A stretch of 64,000 nt of DNA from JAOABP01 sp964590395 (lineage in GTDB: Bacteria > Hydrothermota > Tepidihabitantia > Tepidihabitantales > Tepidihabitantaceae). The DNA lies in contig CAZPVT010000021.1 of the NCBI GenBank assembly GCA_964590395.1, positions 10,612-74,611 of the forward strand, written 5' to 3'. A program made the translations under genes and the position numbers. The notes beneath the pieces are model-generated. The model was given only the letters and a program-made list of their open reading frames with translations, was not told the origin of the DNA and made no database searches. Positions 8,325 through 17,279 of the stretch are shown one piece after another (position 1 is the first letter of the stretch; each line of letters begins with the position of its first letter).

Positions 8325-9446
8325 ATGAAAAAGCCGTTCAATGGGTTTACCCTGATGGAACTTTTAGTGGTTTTGCTGATCATCGGGATTTTAAGCACAG
8401 TGGCACTACGTACGATTGATGCAACCCGGGACCGTTCTCTGTTTGACCAGACAACCAAGGAGATGCGGGAGTTGGTGAATGCAATGGTGGGTAATCCAGA
8501 GATTACTGCTAATGGTCATCGGATTGATTTTGGCTTTTTTGGTGATATGATGAGATTGCCCAATGATTTACGGGAACTGGTGGAAAATACTACCAATTCT
8601 CCCAACTGGCATGGTCCTTATCTCCGGCGCGAGCTTCTCCAAGATTCCATCGGCTATCAGTTTGATGCTTGGGGAAATCCGTACACTTACAACTCAGTCA
8701 CCGGAACAATCGCAACTCTGGGCAACGGCAAGTTTCCAATGACGATGAGAGTAGTTGATTCAATTCCCCATTTGACGAACAACACCATCACCGGTAATAT
8801 TACTGATGCAGAAAACAATCCTCCGGGCGAGAAGGCCCCAACCGTGGGGGTTTATCTGTATTTACCAAACGGGACCGTCTATTTCACCCGGCCAGATGCA
8901 GGTGGTTATTATGAATTTACGCCCGCGACACATGGTCCTATTCCGGTCGGACATCACAAGATTACCGCGAAGCGCCCGGGTGGTGATTCAATTGTTAAGT
9001 GGATTACTATTGTGCCGCGGAGTAAGTCAATTATTGATTTTCGTTTTACCAAGTCTTTTCGGAACTACCTGCAGATAGTCGGGGCACCGGTACTTTCCGG
9101 TGACAGTTCCGGCTTTACCATAAAAATAGTAAACCCGGGCGGTGATCCTGATACCGTGAGATGGATTAAGTTTCAGGATGCTCCGGATAGTGCGTATATG
9201 ACCTGGCTGTACATCCGCAATCACGAGCAGCGACAATGGGAATATAATCCGCGACCGGGAAAGGGAGATTCCTTTAACATTATGCCCTCGTTTTTGGTCG
9301 TTCAACCGAACAGCGAAGAGATCGTTGAATTCAGTTTTTACAACTTTACCAAGACACCTACCGGTGGTGACAAAAGAAACATCTTTAATGAGTTGTTTAG
9401 ATTGCGATTTAGCGATGGCTCGGAATTTAATGTCCGGCCGCGATGA
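8325..9446 (+). CDS. Pseudopilin 4 with C-terminal Ig-like extension
   Basis: A 373-residue protein from ATG 8325, preceded by GAGGTG at 8315-8320; an in-frame GTG at 8313 would add four residues. The leader and helix are 'FNGFTLMELLVVLLIIGILS'. The GspG-like domain contains 'WHGPYLRRE...GYQFDAWGNPYTY'. Residues about 150-235 are a carboxypeptidase-regulatory-like domain ('ITGNITDAENNPPG', 'GGYYEFTP', 'PVGHHKITAKRPGGDSI'). The remaining 135 residues look like another beta-sandwich. It shares this plan with pseudopilin 3, so the two arose by duplication. The large tip suggests a minor, tip-located or substrate-binding pseudopilin; that is inference. Confidence 0.8.
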   Translation: MKKPFNGFTLMELLVVLLIIGILSTVALRTIDATRDRSLFDQTTKEMRELVNAMVGNPEITANGHRIDFGFFGDMMRLPNDLRELVENTTNSPNWHGPYLRRELLQDSIGYQFDAWGNPYTYNSVTGTIATLGNGKFPMTMRVVDSIPHLTNNTITGNITDAENNPPGEKAPTVGVYLYLPNGTVYFTRPDAGGYYEFTPATHGPIPVGHHKITAKRPGGDSIVKWITIVPRSKSIIDFRFTKSFRNYLQIVGAPVLSGDSSGFTIKIVNPGGDPDTVRWIKFQDAPDSAYMTWLYIRNHEQRQWEYNPRPGKGDSFNIMPSFLVVQPNSEEIVEFSFYNFTKTPTGGDKRNIFNELFRLRFSDGSEFNVRPR

Positions 9447-9468
9447 GATTTTGACATAAGGAGGCAAA

Positions 9469-11073
9469 TTGGCAACTAAAGTCTTTGGCGGGGGTGGTAA
9501 AGGCACCCTGTGTATTGATATCGGCTCCAATTCGGTGAAATTTGTCAAACTGGAGGGTGGTAGGGTTTTAGATTACGGCTTGAAAGAGATCGGCGAGGCT
9601 TTTGATGTGCCCTCCATTTTGCGGGAGCTGATCAAGGATTATCGGCCACGGGAGGTTTATACCTTCGTTTCCGGCCCCTCGGTGAGTGTACGTCAGGCAC
9701 CGTTCCCCAAAATGAACCGTCGAGAACTCAAGGATGCGATACTACTGCGTTTGGACAAATATTCCCCATTTACACTGGATGAGGCGATTTTTGACTTTAA
9801 GACCCTTGGACCGGTACGCGAGGCGGGAGCAATCAAAGACAATGTGATGGTTATTGCTGCGCGCAAGGATATTGTTTCCGATCACATCTCCACCTTGCGT
9901 AAGGCAGGGTTAGAACCTTCAGCGATCAGTGTTGTGCCCTTTACCCTACACGCGGCAGCAAGGAAATTCGGGCGGGTAAAGCCTGATGAGACGATCTGTC
10001 TTTTGGACATCGGGGCGGAATTTACCGATATGGTATTTATGAAAGGAGAGCGGCTGGATTTGGCACGTACTGTTACTGCCGCCGGGAATGCGATTACTGA
10101 AGCAATGACCGTGGCTATCACTACTGAAGAAGGTCAGTTGGCGCTGGATGCCTATGACGCAGAGGAACTAAAGCGAAAGTACGGTATTCCACCGGAGGAT
10201 TCCACAGAGCGTTTGCCTTCCGGGATTATGATCAAACGGCTGTCGATACTCCAGCGGCCGGCTTTAGAGCGATTTATTGCCGAAGTCAACCGTTCCCTTG
10301 ATTATTACCGCCGGGAGTTCGGAGAACAGAAGATCGATCGGCTACTGATCTGCGGTGGAACCGCGGCATTGAAAGGGTTAAGGGAGTATCTCCAGACAAG
10401 TCTGGGCATACCAACCGAGGTCTTCGATCCGTTCAAGGATTTTGGATTGTATAAGAGAGGAGTGACACCAGAGGAGGAAATCGGTCACCGGCTGGTAGCG
10501 GCACTCGGGTTGTATTATGACCATACCGCGGTTGATCTGTTACCGGTGGAGATGAAAGCCGGTCAGTACATTGCCCGGGACATCAGGATGATGACGGTTG
10601 GTGGGATATTCTGGGCGGGGTTGCTGATACTGGGTTATATCTTGGTTGCGGGTTGGTCAGGAATTTCCCGGGCTGCGGTTATGCGATTGAGAAACGAGAT
10701 TAAGGCGACTGAGGAACAGAATCGGACCTATTTTGAATTGGAAAAGGAGATTGCCGATTTAGAGGCAAGACAGCGGGCATTGACGGGTGTTGTTGGCGAG
10801 GTTATGCCGGCAGTACCGGTGATGGCAAAGGTATCAACGATAGTTCCTTTGAATATCCAACTGAACACATTTACCCTGAGTAACCGGACGAATATCAAGT
10901 TGACCGGTGTGGTCAGTGGCGAGCCACATCTTTTAGATGTCGACTTGGCACAGTTTTTAATCGACCTCGAGCGCAGTCCACTTTTTAAGCAGGTGCAGTT
11001 AGTTTCCAAGAACCGTAGTAGCCTGCAGGGTGAGACGGTTCTGGAATTTGAAATCCAGTGTGTTACGGAGTAG
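9469..11073 (+). CDS. PilM-PilN fusion, type IV pilus inner-membrane assembly protein
   Basis: A 534-residue protein starting at TTG 9469 with a strong AAGGAGG at 9458-9464. Residues 10-365 are an actin-like PilM domain ('LCIDIGSNSVKFVKLEGG', 'CLLDIGAEFTDMVFMKG', 'LLICGGTAALKGL'). A transmembrane helix at about 374-396, a coiled coil and a small alpha/beta domain at about 440-534 match PilN. In most systems PilM is cytoplasmic and binds the N-terminal tail of separate PilN; here they are one chain. It is followed at 3 bp by pilO. Confidence 0.85.
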   Translation: MATKVFGGGGKGTLCIDIGSNSVKFVKLEGGRVLDYGLKEIGEAFDVPSILRELIKDYRPREVYTFVSGPSVSVRQAPFPKMNRRELKDAILLRLDKYSPFTLDEAIFDFKTLGPVREAGAIKDNVMVIAARKDIVSDHISTLRKAGLEPSAISVVPFTLHAAARKFGRVKPDETICLLDIGAEFTDMVFMKGERLDLARTVTAAGNAITEAMTVAITTEEGQLALDAYDAEELKRKYGIPPEDSTERLPSGIMIKRLSILQRPALERFIAEVNRSLDYYRREFGEQKIDRLLICGGTAALKGLREYLQTSLGIPTEVFDPFKDFGLYKRGVTPEEEIGHRLVAALGLYYDHTAVDLLPVEMKAGQYIARDIRMMTVGGIFWAGLLILGYILVAGWSGISRAAVMRLRNEIKATEEQNRTYFELEKEIADLEARQRALTGVVGEVMPAVPVMAKVSTIVPLNIQLNTFTLSNRTNIKLTGVVSGEPHLLDVDLAQFLIDLERSPLFKQVQLVSKNRSSLQGETVLEFEIQCVTE

Positions 11074-11076
11074 ACT

Positions 11077-11652
11077 ATGAAACTAATTGAAAGAAGGGTA
11101 GTTCTCATCGGAATAGTTATTTATGTCGTTTTGGGGATCGGCTTTTGGTTTCTGCTTTATCAGCCAAGGTTAAATGCCCGGCAGAAAACTGTTGCTGAGA
11201 TAAAGGAGTTGCAGAAACAACTGGATGAAACCAAGGCACGGATTGCCCAGATGCCCAAATTAAGAGCGAAGAAAGAGCAGTTGGGGATGGAGATAGCCGG
11301 CATCTGGGAGCGGGTCGTTCCCCGTTCAGAGATGCTGGGACTTTTCCGGCAGCTGGCACAGGAGGCAGAGCGCCAGCGGGTACGTTTTTTAGAGGTCGCT
11401 CCCCCCGGTTTGGATACGCTTTTGGAAGAGGAGGGGCCGAGTGCCCAAGTTCGGCCGGTACCGTTTATGGTAACGGTTCAGGGACGGTACTTGGATATCG
11501 GCCGGTTTGTTGAGGGTCTTGCACAGTACCCATATTTCGTGCGCGTTCCTGATTTTGATATCAATGCTCGTGAGGATATCCGGCCAGAGGTCGAGGCTAA
11601 GATGCTGGTTAATATCTATGCGTCCAGTCTGGCGGGCAGGAGAGGTTTGTGA
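11077..11652 (+). CDS. pilO: PilO-like type IV pilus inner-membrane protein
   Basis: A 191-residue bitopic protein: transmembrane helix at residues 9-28, a coiled coil at about 32-75 ('AEIKELQKQLDETKARIAQM'), and a ferredoxin-like domain at about 85-180 ('VPFMVTVQGRYLDIGRFVEGLAQYP'). This is the normal PilO plan. PilO pairs with PilN in the periplasm to link the PilM platform to PilP and PilQ. Its position between the PilM-PilN fusion and the PilP-like genes agrees. The TGA overlaps the GTG of the next gene. Confidence 0.85.
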   Translation: MKLIERRVVLIGIVIYVVLGIGFWFLLYQPRLNARQKTVAEIKELQKQLDETKARIAQMPKLRAKKEQLGMEIAGIWERVVPRSEMLGLFRQLAQEAERQRVRFLEVAPPGLDTLLEEEGPSAQVRPVPFMVTVQGRYLDIGRFVEGLAQYPYFVRVPDFDINAREDIRPEVEAKMLVNIYASSLAGRRGL

Positions 11653-12215
11653 GACGAATTATTATTTTGGTTGTTGTCGTCGCGATGGTAGTGCTGGGGG
11701 CCGTGCTCTTTTTACGTAAGCCGAAAGCCAGTTCAGCTAGTTCAAAGAAAAAGACCACGCAGACAGAATCGGCTTCAGCCACCGAGCAATCAAAATCTCG
11801 GGGACGCAGCGCGGGCAAAACAGCAGGCAGGGTTAAAGCAAAGACCAAAGAGGAGCGTGCGGCAGAACGAAAGCGTATCCGCCAAGAGGAGAAGCGAAGA
11901 AGAAAAGAGTTGAAGCGGCGGGAACGGGAGAGAAAGCGGATGCTGAAGTATGCGCGTAGTCGTCGGGGCAAAAGAAAAACCGGAAGGAAGGGTACTTACT
12001 ATGTAGTTAAGGCGATAGTCTCGTTAGGGGACGAGAGTTATGCCCTGATCGATAGTCGCCGGGTTCGAGTTGGTGATGTGGTAATGGGAAGAAAAATTGT
12101 AGCAATTCAGTCCGACCGGATCGAGGTAGAGGCATTTGGACGTCGTACTACGATCAGGGTGGGAGAGAGTCTATTGCCAATGAGTTATTTTACTAGGAAA
12201 AGTGGAAGAATTTAA
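11649..12215 (+). CDS. PilP-like protein with a very basic linker (copy 1)
   Basis: A 188-residue protein starting at GTG 11649, overlapping pilO by 4 bp. Residues 3-22 form a transmembrane helix. Residues about 24-117 are extremely Lys/Arg-rich ('RRRKELKRRERERKRM') and probably disordered or helical. Residues 118-180 form a small beta domain with 'RRVRVGDVVMGRKIVAIQSD' resembling the PilP/GspC homology region that contacts the secretin. PilP is usually a lipoprotein; no lipobox is present. The call rests on position and the short C-terminal pattern. Confidence 0.6.
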   Translation: MRRIIILVVVVAMVVLGAVLFLRKPKASSASSKKKTTQTESASATEQSKSRGRSAGKTAGRVKAKTKEERAAERKRIRQEEKRRRKELKRRERERKRMLKYARSRRGKRKTGRKGTYYVVKAIVSLGDESYALIDSRRVRVGDVVMGRKIVAIQSDRIEVEAFGRRTTIRVGESLLPMSYFTRKSGRI

Positions 12216-12233
12216 AAAAGAGAAAGGAGTGTT

Positions 12234-12695
12234 GTGAGGCAGAGATTTTTAGTAATTTTAGCACTGGTAGTGGCGGTGCTGGCGGTCGTTACCCTGGTTC
12301 GATCAAAACCTTCAGTTGCCCCTCAGATTATTACAAATGAAGTGACAACCGAGGTTACGAGACGGGCTAAAGGTAAGGCAGCCAAATTGAAATCGAGGGT
12401 TCAAGAGGCGGTAGCACCGCTGACCACGCCGAAGGACTTTTCCTCGCCGGTTTATACCGAACCGATTGAATGGGGTAGTGATCCATTCGTGCGTGACTGG
12501 ATGCTGATGAGTGAGGTCGCTAATCTTAATCTTAGGGCAATCACAGTAACCAGTGATGGTGGTAGTGCCCTAATCAATGACCAGATAGTCCAAGCTGGTG
12601 ATTTAATCAGTGGTAAAAAGGTGGTAAGTATTGAACCCGACCGGGTAACGCTGGAACAGGGTGGTAGGACGTTTACTTTGATATTGGGGGAGTAA
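12234..12695 (+). CDS. PilP-like protein (copy 2)
   Basis: A 153-residue protein starting at GTG 12234 with ribosome binding site AAAGGAG. Residues 5-22 are a transmembrane helix. A flexible linker follows, then 'WGSDPFVRDW' at about residue 81, which resembles the 'DPFR'-type motif of PilP. The C-terminal domain ('SALINDQIVQAGDLISGKKV...SIEPDRVTLEQGGRTF') aligns by eye with the end of the preceding protein, so the pair looks like a tandem duplication with diverged linkers. It is followed at 3 bp by pilQ. Confidence 0.7.
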   Translation: MRQRFLVILALVVAVLAVVTLVRSKPSVAPQIITNEVTTEVTRRAKGKAAKLKSRVQEAVAPLTTPKDFSSPVYTEPIEWGSDPFVRDWMLMSEVANLNLRAITVTSDGGSALINDQIVQAGDLISGKKVVSIEPDRVTLEQGGRTFTLILGE

Positions 12696-12698
12696 AGT

Positions 12699-14294
12699 AT
12701 GAAAAACACAAAAACAGTTTTTGTCGCAGTAATTTTTTCTCTTTTCGCCGCAGGTATTATTCAGGCACAAGTAGTCGTTAAGGATGTCGCGGTAGATAAA
12801 CTGCTGGATGGGGTGCGAGTGTCGATCGCGTGCATTGGCAATCCCAATATTAGTTCGTTTGTTACCCAGGATCCGCCGGCTATTGTGATTGACATTATGG
12901 ATGCGAGTGCACGGCTGACACAGGAAAGGATTGTTTCTTCTTACTATCCGGTAACCGCAGTAACAGTTAAGCCGAGTGAGGCGATAAATGGAGTACGGGC
13001 GACCATTATGCTCAAAAATATGATGCGTCATAAAGTTACTAATGAGAACGGGGTGATTGCGGTTCAGGTTGGCACACAACCACTACCGCCACCACCGGCG
13101 CCGATGCCGGAAGACCAGTTCAGCGGAAAGCCGTCCCTGACACTTTTAGTTCAGGATGCTGAGGTTACCAGCGTTTTACGGATGCTTGCTCGCCAGTTCG
13201 ACCTTAACCTGATGGTAACCCAGGATGTAAAGTCAGTAGTCAGCGTGAGATTGAATGAGGTACCGTTGCGGTCTGGTCTGGAAGCGCTGGTGAAAGCCGC
13301 GGGGTGTAATATGGTGGAGGATCGAACCGGTGTGTTGATTGTGAAGCCCTTGAAGAAGGAGATGTACGGAGAGCTACAGACGCGGGTATTTAATTTGGAT
13401 TATGTTGAGGCCGATGACGCACTTAAGGCGATTAAGAAGACGCTGTCACCGTTAGGAGAGGCGGTTCAAGGGTTCCGCCGGGTGGGGACCAAGGGCGGTG
13501 GTATGGAACGGAGTGCGGTGTTAGTGGTAAGTGATGTTCCCGAAGCATTAGAAGAGGTGGCGAAGGTAATTGCGGAGTTAGACCGTCCGATGGCCCAAAT
13601 TGCTATTGAGGCGAAGTTTATTGAAACTACCCGTTCATCCCAAGACCGGTTCGGAATTGACTGGACACCGGTTGCATCATTCAGCACCGAGTTACCCGAG
13701 ATTGGTGATGAAGTGGCTGTTCCTGTCATTATCAAGGAGATGCTGGTCGGCAAGATTTCCTTTTCTCAATTTACCGCGGCTATTGAGTTGGTGATGTCCC
13801 GAGGCAGGTCGCGGGTACTTGCCAATCCGAGGACAGTCACACTGGATAATCAAACCGCATCGGTGAGTATGGGACTGGATGTACCGATTCGTGAGGTTAA
13901 TAAGGATCCGAATACCGGTGAAATTACTTATACTTGGCGGACACGGTCGATTCCGATAAAAATGGAGGTTACCCCACATGTAACTTCTGACGGAATGATT
14001 ACAATGAACGTGAAACCATCGGTTTCTGCGATCACCGGCTGGGTCGGTTCGGCAGATGACCGACAACCGATAGTGGCAAAGCGTGAAGCAGAGACACAGG
14101 TCAAGGTTGCAGAGGGTGAGGTAGTAGTAATCGGGGGACTGGTGAAGGATGAAGAGACGAAAAATGTCGGTAAAATTCCGTTACTTGGCGACATTCCATT
14201 TCTTGGCCATCTATTTAAGAAGACCTCGATTGAGCGGACGAAGAGCGATCTGATGATATTTATCATTCCGCACATTATTAATCCGGAGGGGTAA
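12699..14294 (+). CDS. pilQ: Type IV pilus secretin PilQ
   Basis: A 531-residue outer-membrane secretin. Signal peptide at residues 1-23 ('AAGIIQAQ'). Residues 25-120 resemble an AMIN domain. A proline-rich linker at about 128-140 ('PLPPPPAPMP') precedes an STN/N0 domain at about 148-220 and an N1-type domain at 230-300. The C-terminal secretin domain spans about 305-531 and includes 'RVLANPRTVTLDNQTASVSMG' and the closing 'VVIGGLVKDEETKNVGKIPLLGDIPFLGHLF'. It forms the multimeric channel for pilus passage or secretion. Confidence 0.95.
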   Translation: MKNTKTVFVAVIFSLFAAGIIQAQVVVKDVAVDKLLDGVRVSIACIGNPNISSFVTQDPPAIVIDIMDASARLTQERIVSSYYPVTAVTVKPSEAINGVRATIMLKNMMRHKVTNENGVIAVQVGTQPLPPPPAPMPEDQFSGKPSLTLLVQDAEVTSVLRMLARQFDLNLMVTQDVKSVVSVRLNEVPLRSGLEALVKAAGCNMVEDRTGVLIVKPLKKEMYGELQTRVFNLDYVEADDALKAIKKTLSPLGEAVQGFRRVGTKGGGMERSAVLVVSDVPEALEEVAKVIAELDRPMAQIAIEAKFIETTRSSQDRFGIDWTPVASFSTELPEIGDEVAVPVIIKEMLVGKISFSQFTAAIELVMSRGRSRVLANPRTVTLDNQTASVSMGLDVPIREVNKDPNTGEITYTWRTRSIPIKMEVTPHVTSDGMITMNVKPSVSAITGWVGSADDRQPIVAKREAETQVKVAEGEVVVIGGLVKDEETKNVGKIPLLGDIPFLGHLFKKTSIERTKSDLMIFIIPHIINPEG

Positions 14295-14351
14295 TTTACC
14301 CGAGCACTTGATCGTGGAAATGAGCGTGGGTGATAGTTCTCATTACCGTGA

Positions 14352-15488
14352 ATGAATATTGATGAGCTGTTACGTTATGCGGCAAAGTATGGTGCGTCAG
14401 ACTTACACATAACCGCAGGAAATTCTCCGGTCATCCGGGTTAACGGCCGGTTAAAAAAAATTCCAGGACCAGCACTGAGTGGTGAGGATGCAGAGGCGCT
14501 GGTATATTCTATTTTGAACGATGAACAGCGGGACGCAGTAGAACGGAAAAGGGAGATCGACCTTTCATATACCTGGGGGAATGCGACCCGGCGAGTTTTA
14601 CCTGAGTCACTGACTTTGGAATATATTACTCCGGAGCGGGTCAGGGCAAGGGTTAATGTGTTTTTGGACCTGAACGGGGTGGGTGCGGCTTTCCGGATTA
14701 TCCCGGCAAAAATCAGGACACTTGAGGAATTACCAGCACCTTCCTCGGTCGCCGAGTTAACAAGGTGCCACTCTGGATTGGTTTTGGTTACCGGACCAAC
14801 CGGGTGCGGGAAGTCAACAACCCTTGCCAGCATGATTGACCTGATTGACCAGGAGCGGGCAGTGCGGATAATTACCATTGAGGATCCGATTGAGTACATC
14901 TTCCAGCCGCACAACTGTCTTATTAGCCAGAGGGAGATCGGTACCCATTCCCAGTCATTTGCTTCTGCATTGCGCGCCTGTCTACGTGAAGACCCAGACG
15001 TCATTCTGTTGGGTGAAATGCGAGATCTCGAGACCATCAGCCTTGCTCTGACCGCAGCAGAGACCGGTCATTTGGTGCTTTCTACACTGCATACTAATAA
15101 TGTTGCGGAGACGGTTGACCGGGTGATTGATGTATTTCCCGCGGACCAGCAGGAGTATGTTCGGCAGGTGTTTGCCAGCGTGGTTCGGGGCATAATTTCT
15201 CAGATACTTTTACCTCGCCGTGATGGCCGAGGCAGGGTTGCAGCGATGGAGGTGCTAATCGCCACTCCGGCAATCAAAAATTTGATCCGGGAGGCAAAAA
15301 TTCATCAGATTCCGTCATTGGTGCAGACCGGCTCCCAGTATGGGATGCAGACGATGGATCAGTGTCTTGAGATACTTTTGAGCCGGAACCTGATTGCGCC
15401 GGAAATTGCTTATGCGGTGGCGAATGAGAAAAAATTATTTGTGCCTCCTGAGGCACCGGTTTCGGTGCCCGGTCCAAAGGGGCAGTGA
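14352..15488 (+). CDS. pilT: PilT-like retraction ATPase
   Basis: A 378-residue secretion ATPase. 'YGASDLHITAGNSPVIRVNGRL' opens the N-terminal domain. Walker A 'GPTGCGKSTT' is near residue 155, the Asp box 'ITIEDPIEYIF' follows, Walker B 'DPDVILLGEMRD' is near 215-226, and the His box is 'TGHLVLSTLHTNN'. The C-terminal AIRNLIRE motif of PilT reads 'AIKNLIREAKIHQI'. Residues about 78-97 carry an insertion of some 18 residues ('RRVLPESLTLEYITPERV') where PilT normally passes directly into 'RFRVNVF'. PilT powers pilus retraction; no PilB is in the window, so the ATPase could serve another role. Confidence 0.9.
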   Translation: MNIDELLRYAAKYGASDLHITAGNSPVIRVNGRLKKIPGPALSGEDAEALVYSILNDEQRDAVERKREIDLSYTWGNATRRVLPESLTLEYITPERVRARVNVFLDLNGVGAAFRIIPAKIRTLEELPAPSSVAELTRCHSGLVLVTGPTGCGKSTTLASMIDLIDQERAVRIITIEDPIEYIFQPHNCLISQREIGTHSQSFASALRACLREDPDVILLGEMRDLETISLALTAAETGHLVLSTLHTNNVAETVDRVIDVFPADQQEYVRQVFASVVRGIISQILLPRRDGRGRVAAMEVLIATPAIKNLIREAKIHQIPSLVQTGSQYGMQTMDQCLEILLSRNLIAPEIAYAVANEKKLFVPPEAPVSVPGPKGQ

Positions 15489-16285
15489 TTTGGTTCATTT
15501 TTGCCCTACTGGGGCTGGTCTTCGGTAGCTTTTTTAATGTTTGCATCTGGCGGATTCCTCGCGGTGAGTCAATAAATTACCCCCCATCTCATTGTCCCAA
15601 GTGTAAGAGACAAATTCGGGTATATGATAATATTCCACTACTCAGTTACATACTGCTCAAAGGAAGGTGCCGTAACTGCGGTCAGCCGATATCACCACGA
15701 TACCCGGTTATCGAGGTAATAACGGCGTTGCTCTTTGTCGGTAGCTATGCCCAATTTGGTTTACACTGGCAGTTAGTCCGCGTGCTGGTTTTTATCGGTT
15801 TTCTCATCGTTCTTGGTGGGATTGATTTTGATCACGGAATTTTACCGGTAAAGTTATCTTTGGCGGGGTCAATTATCGGGTTGCTAACTGCGCTATTACC
15901 GGTCTTTGATTTTTCGATAACAGCGGCTTTATGGGGCGGGTTAATCGGCGCGGGTTTTGTCCTTTTTGCTTGGGCGTTGTGGCGCTTTGTGCTTGCCCGG
16001 CCCTTTGCTCGACTCGGGGTAAAAAATAGGGAAGGGATGGGCTGGGGTGACCTTCCATTTGCGGGAATGATCGGTATCTTCGCCGGACCAAAGGGAATGA
16101 CGGTTGGTCTGGCGATAGCGGTCTTTGCCGGTGTTTTTTGGGGTTTACTGGCAAGAGCGATGGGCAGATTCAAGAAGGGACAGGAGATGCCATTTGGCCC
16201 TTTTCTTGCGCTGGGAGGAATTATTGGTCTGTTTTTCGGGGGTGGGATAGCAGACTGGTACTGCCGGTTGGTGATCGGTCGTTAG
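15485..16285 (+). CDS. pilD: Prepilin leader peptidase / N-methyltransferase
   Basis: A 266-residue polytopic enzyme starting at GTG 15485, which overlaps the pilT stop. The N-terminal methyltransferase region contains the paired zinc-binding cysteines 'CPKCKRQ...CRNCGQ'. The catalytic aspartates of the A24 peptidase are in 'GIDFDHGILP' and in 'GWGDLPFAGMIG'; the latter is a variant of the usual GxGD motif ('MGWGD'). It cleaves and methylates prepilins, which matches the four prepilin genes at the head of this operon. Last gene of the operon, converging on the next with only 1 bp between stops. Confidence 0.95.
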   Translation: MIWFIFALLGLVFGSFFNVCIWRIPRGESINYPPSHCPKCKRQIRVYDNIPLLSYILLKGRCRNCGQPISPRYPVIEVITALLFVGSYAQFGLHWQLVRVLVFIGFLIVLGGIDFDHGILPVKLSLAGSIIGLLTALLPVFDFSITAALWGGLIGAGFVLFAWALWRFVLARPFARLGVKNREGMGWGDLPFAGMIGIFAGPKGMTVGLAIAVFAGVFWGLLARAMGRFKKGQEMPFGPFLALGGIIGLFFGGGIADWYCRLVIGR

Positions 16286-16286
16286 G

Positions 16287-17258
16287 CTAATCCTCCTGAA
16301 TGTGAAACTCAACGATATCCCGGTCCCTCAAAATATGTTGCCTTTCTACCCGTTGACCAGAGAAGCCGTAGTTATTCCAGAGCCGGGCATAAGCAAGTTT
16401 ACGGGCGAAATCCTTGTGTAAATGATATGCCGCATCAATTACCGTTGCCCCGATTTTAAGGACAACCGGGTCTTCAAGATCAGGAGGATGGCCGGGTTTT
16501 TTGGTGTAAACCCGGATGATTTTTAACTCCTCAAAGACCCGAGATTTGAACTGCTCTAACCCCTGCCCGGTTACAACCGAGACTAAAATTATTTCCAAAT
16601 CACTCAGCAATTCTTTTAAAACGGCAAGTCTTGCCGGTGCATCTTGGTCATCCACCTTTGTACCTAGCCGGATAATAGGTTTTACCGAAAACCCATCTTC
16701 CTGGTTAAACCCGATTCTGTTTTGTCTCAGTAGTTGCTGTATTTGTTCGGTTGTTTCGAGCACGCTGTCGTCGGATAAATCAATTGTCCAGCAGAGCAGG
16801 TCTGCGGTGCGTAGGATATGAAACAGCCAGGTAGGTGAGTCTTGTACCATTGGTGGTGTATCAATCAGTTGAATTTGGATATCTTCAAATGGCATCATAC
16901 CGGCGAGTGGACGGGTGGTGGTAAACGGATAAGCGGCAACCTCGGTTGCCAAACCGGTGAGCCGGTTAATCAGGGCGGATTTGCCGCTGTTAGGTGCACC
17001 AAACACTACCACCTGTCCTGCACCCTGTTTTTCAACCGAATACCAGTCAGTTCTTTTGCCACTGCTTTTGGCTGCGGAGAGTTCCCGTCGTAGTTTGGCA
17101 ATCCTGGTTTTGATATCCGCCTGCATCTTCTCAGTGCCTTTGTGTTTAGGAATAGTCGCAAGCATCTCCTCAAGACATAGCAGTTTCTCCTCCGGTGTTT
17201 TTGCTTGGCGAAACCGTTCTTCAGCCTGTTTATATTCAGGAGTCAAGTTTGCCGGCAT
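16287..17258 (-). CDS. Obg/DRG-type GTPase with C-terminal TGS domain
   Basis: A 323-residue GTPase. Residues 1-70 are helical. The G domain has G1 'FGAPNSGKSALIN' near residue 85, G2/G3 'PFTTTRPLAGMM' and 'IDTPPM', and G4 'TKVDD'. The final 65 residues form a TGS domain ('IRVYTKKPGHPPDLEDPVVLKIGATVIDAAYHLH'). The layout is that of the archaeal/eukaryotic DRG group and related bacterial proteins. G3 reads DTPP rather than DTPG, a change in the switch II glycine. Such GTPases are linked to ribosome function; the exact target is unknown. Confidence 0.85.
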   Translation of the reverse strand: MPANLTPEYKQAEERFRQAKTPEEKLLCLEEMLATIPKHKGTEKMQADIKTRIAKLRRELSAAKSSGKRTDWYSVEKQGAGQVVVFGAPNSGKSALINRLTGLATEVAAYPFTTTRPLAGMMPFEDIQIQLIDTPPMVQDSPTWLFHILRTADLLCWTIDLSDDSVLETTEQIQQLLRQNRIGFNQEDGFSVKPIIRLGTKVDDQDAPARLAVLKELLSDLEIILVSVVTGQGLEQFKSRVFEELKIIRVYTKKPGHPPDLEDPVVLKIGATVIDAAYHLHKDFARKLAYARLWNNYGFSGQRVERQHILRDRDIVEFHIQED

Positions 17259-17279
17259 TGTGGAGCAGAGCAGTTTTAA

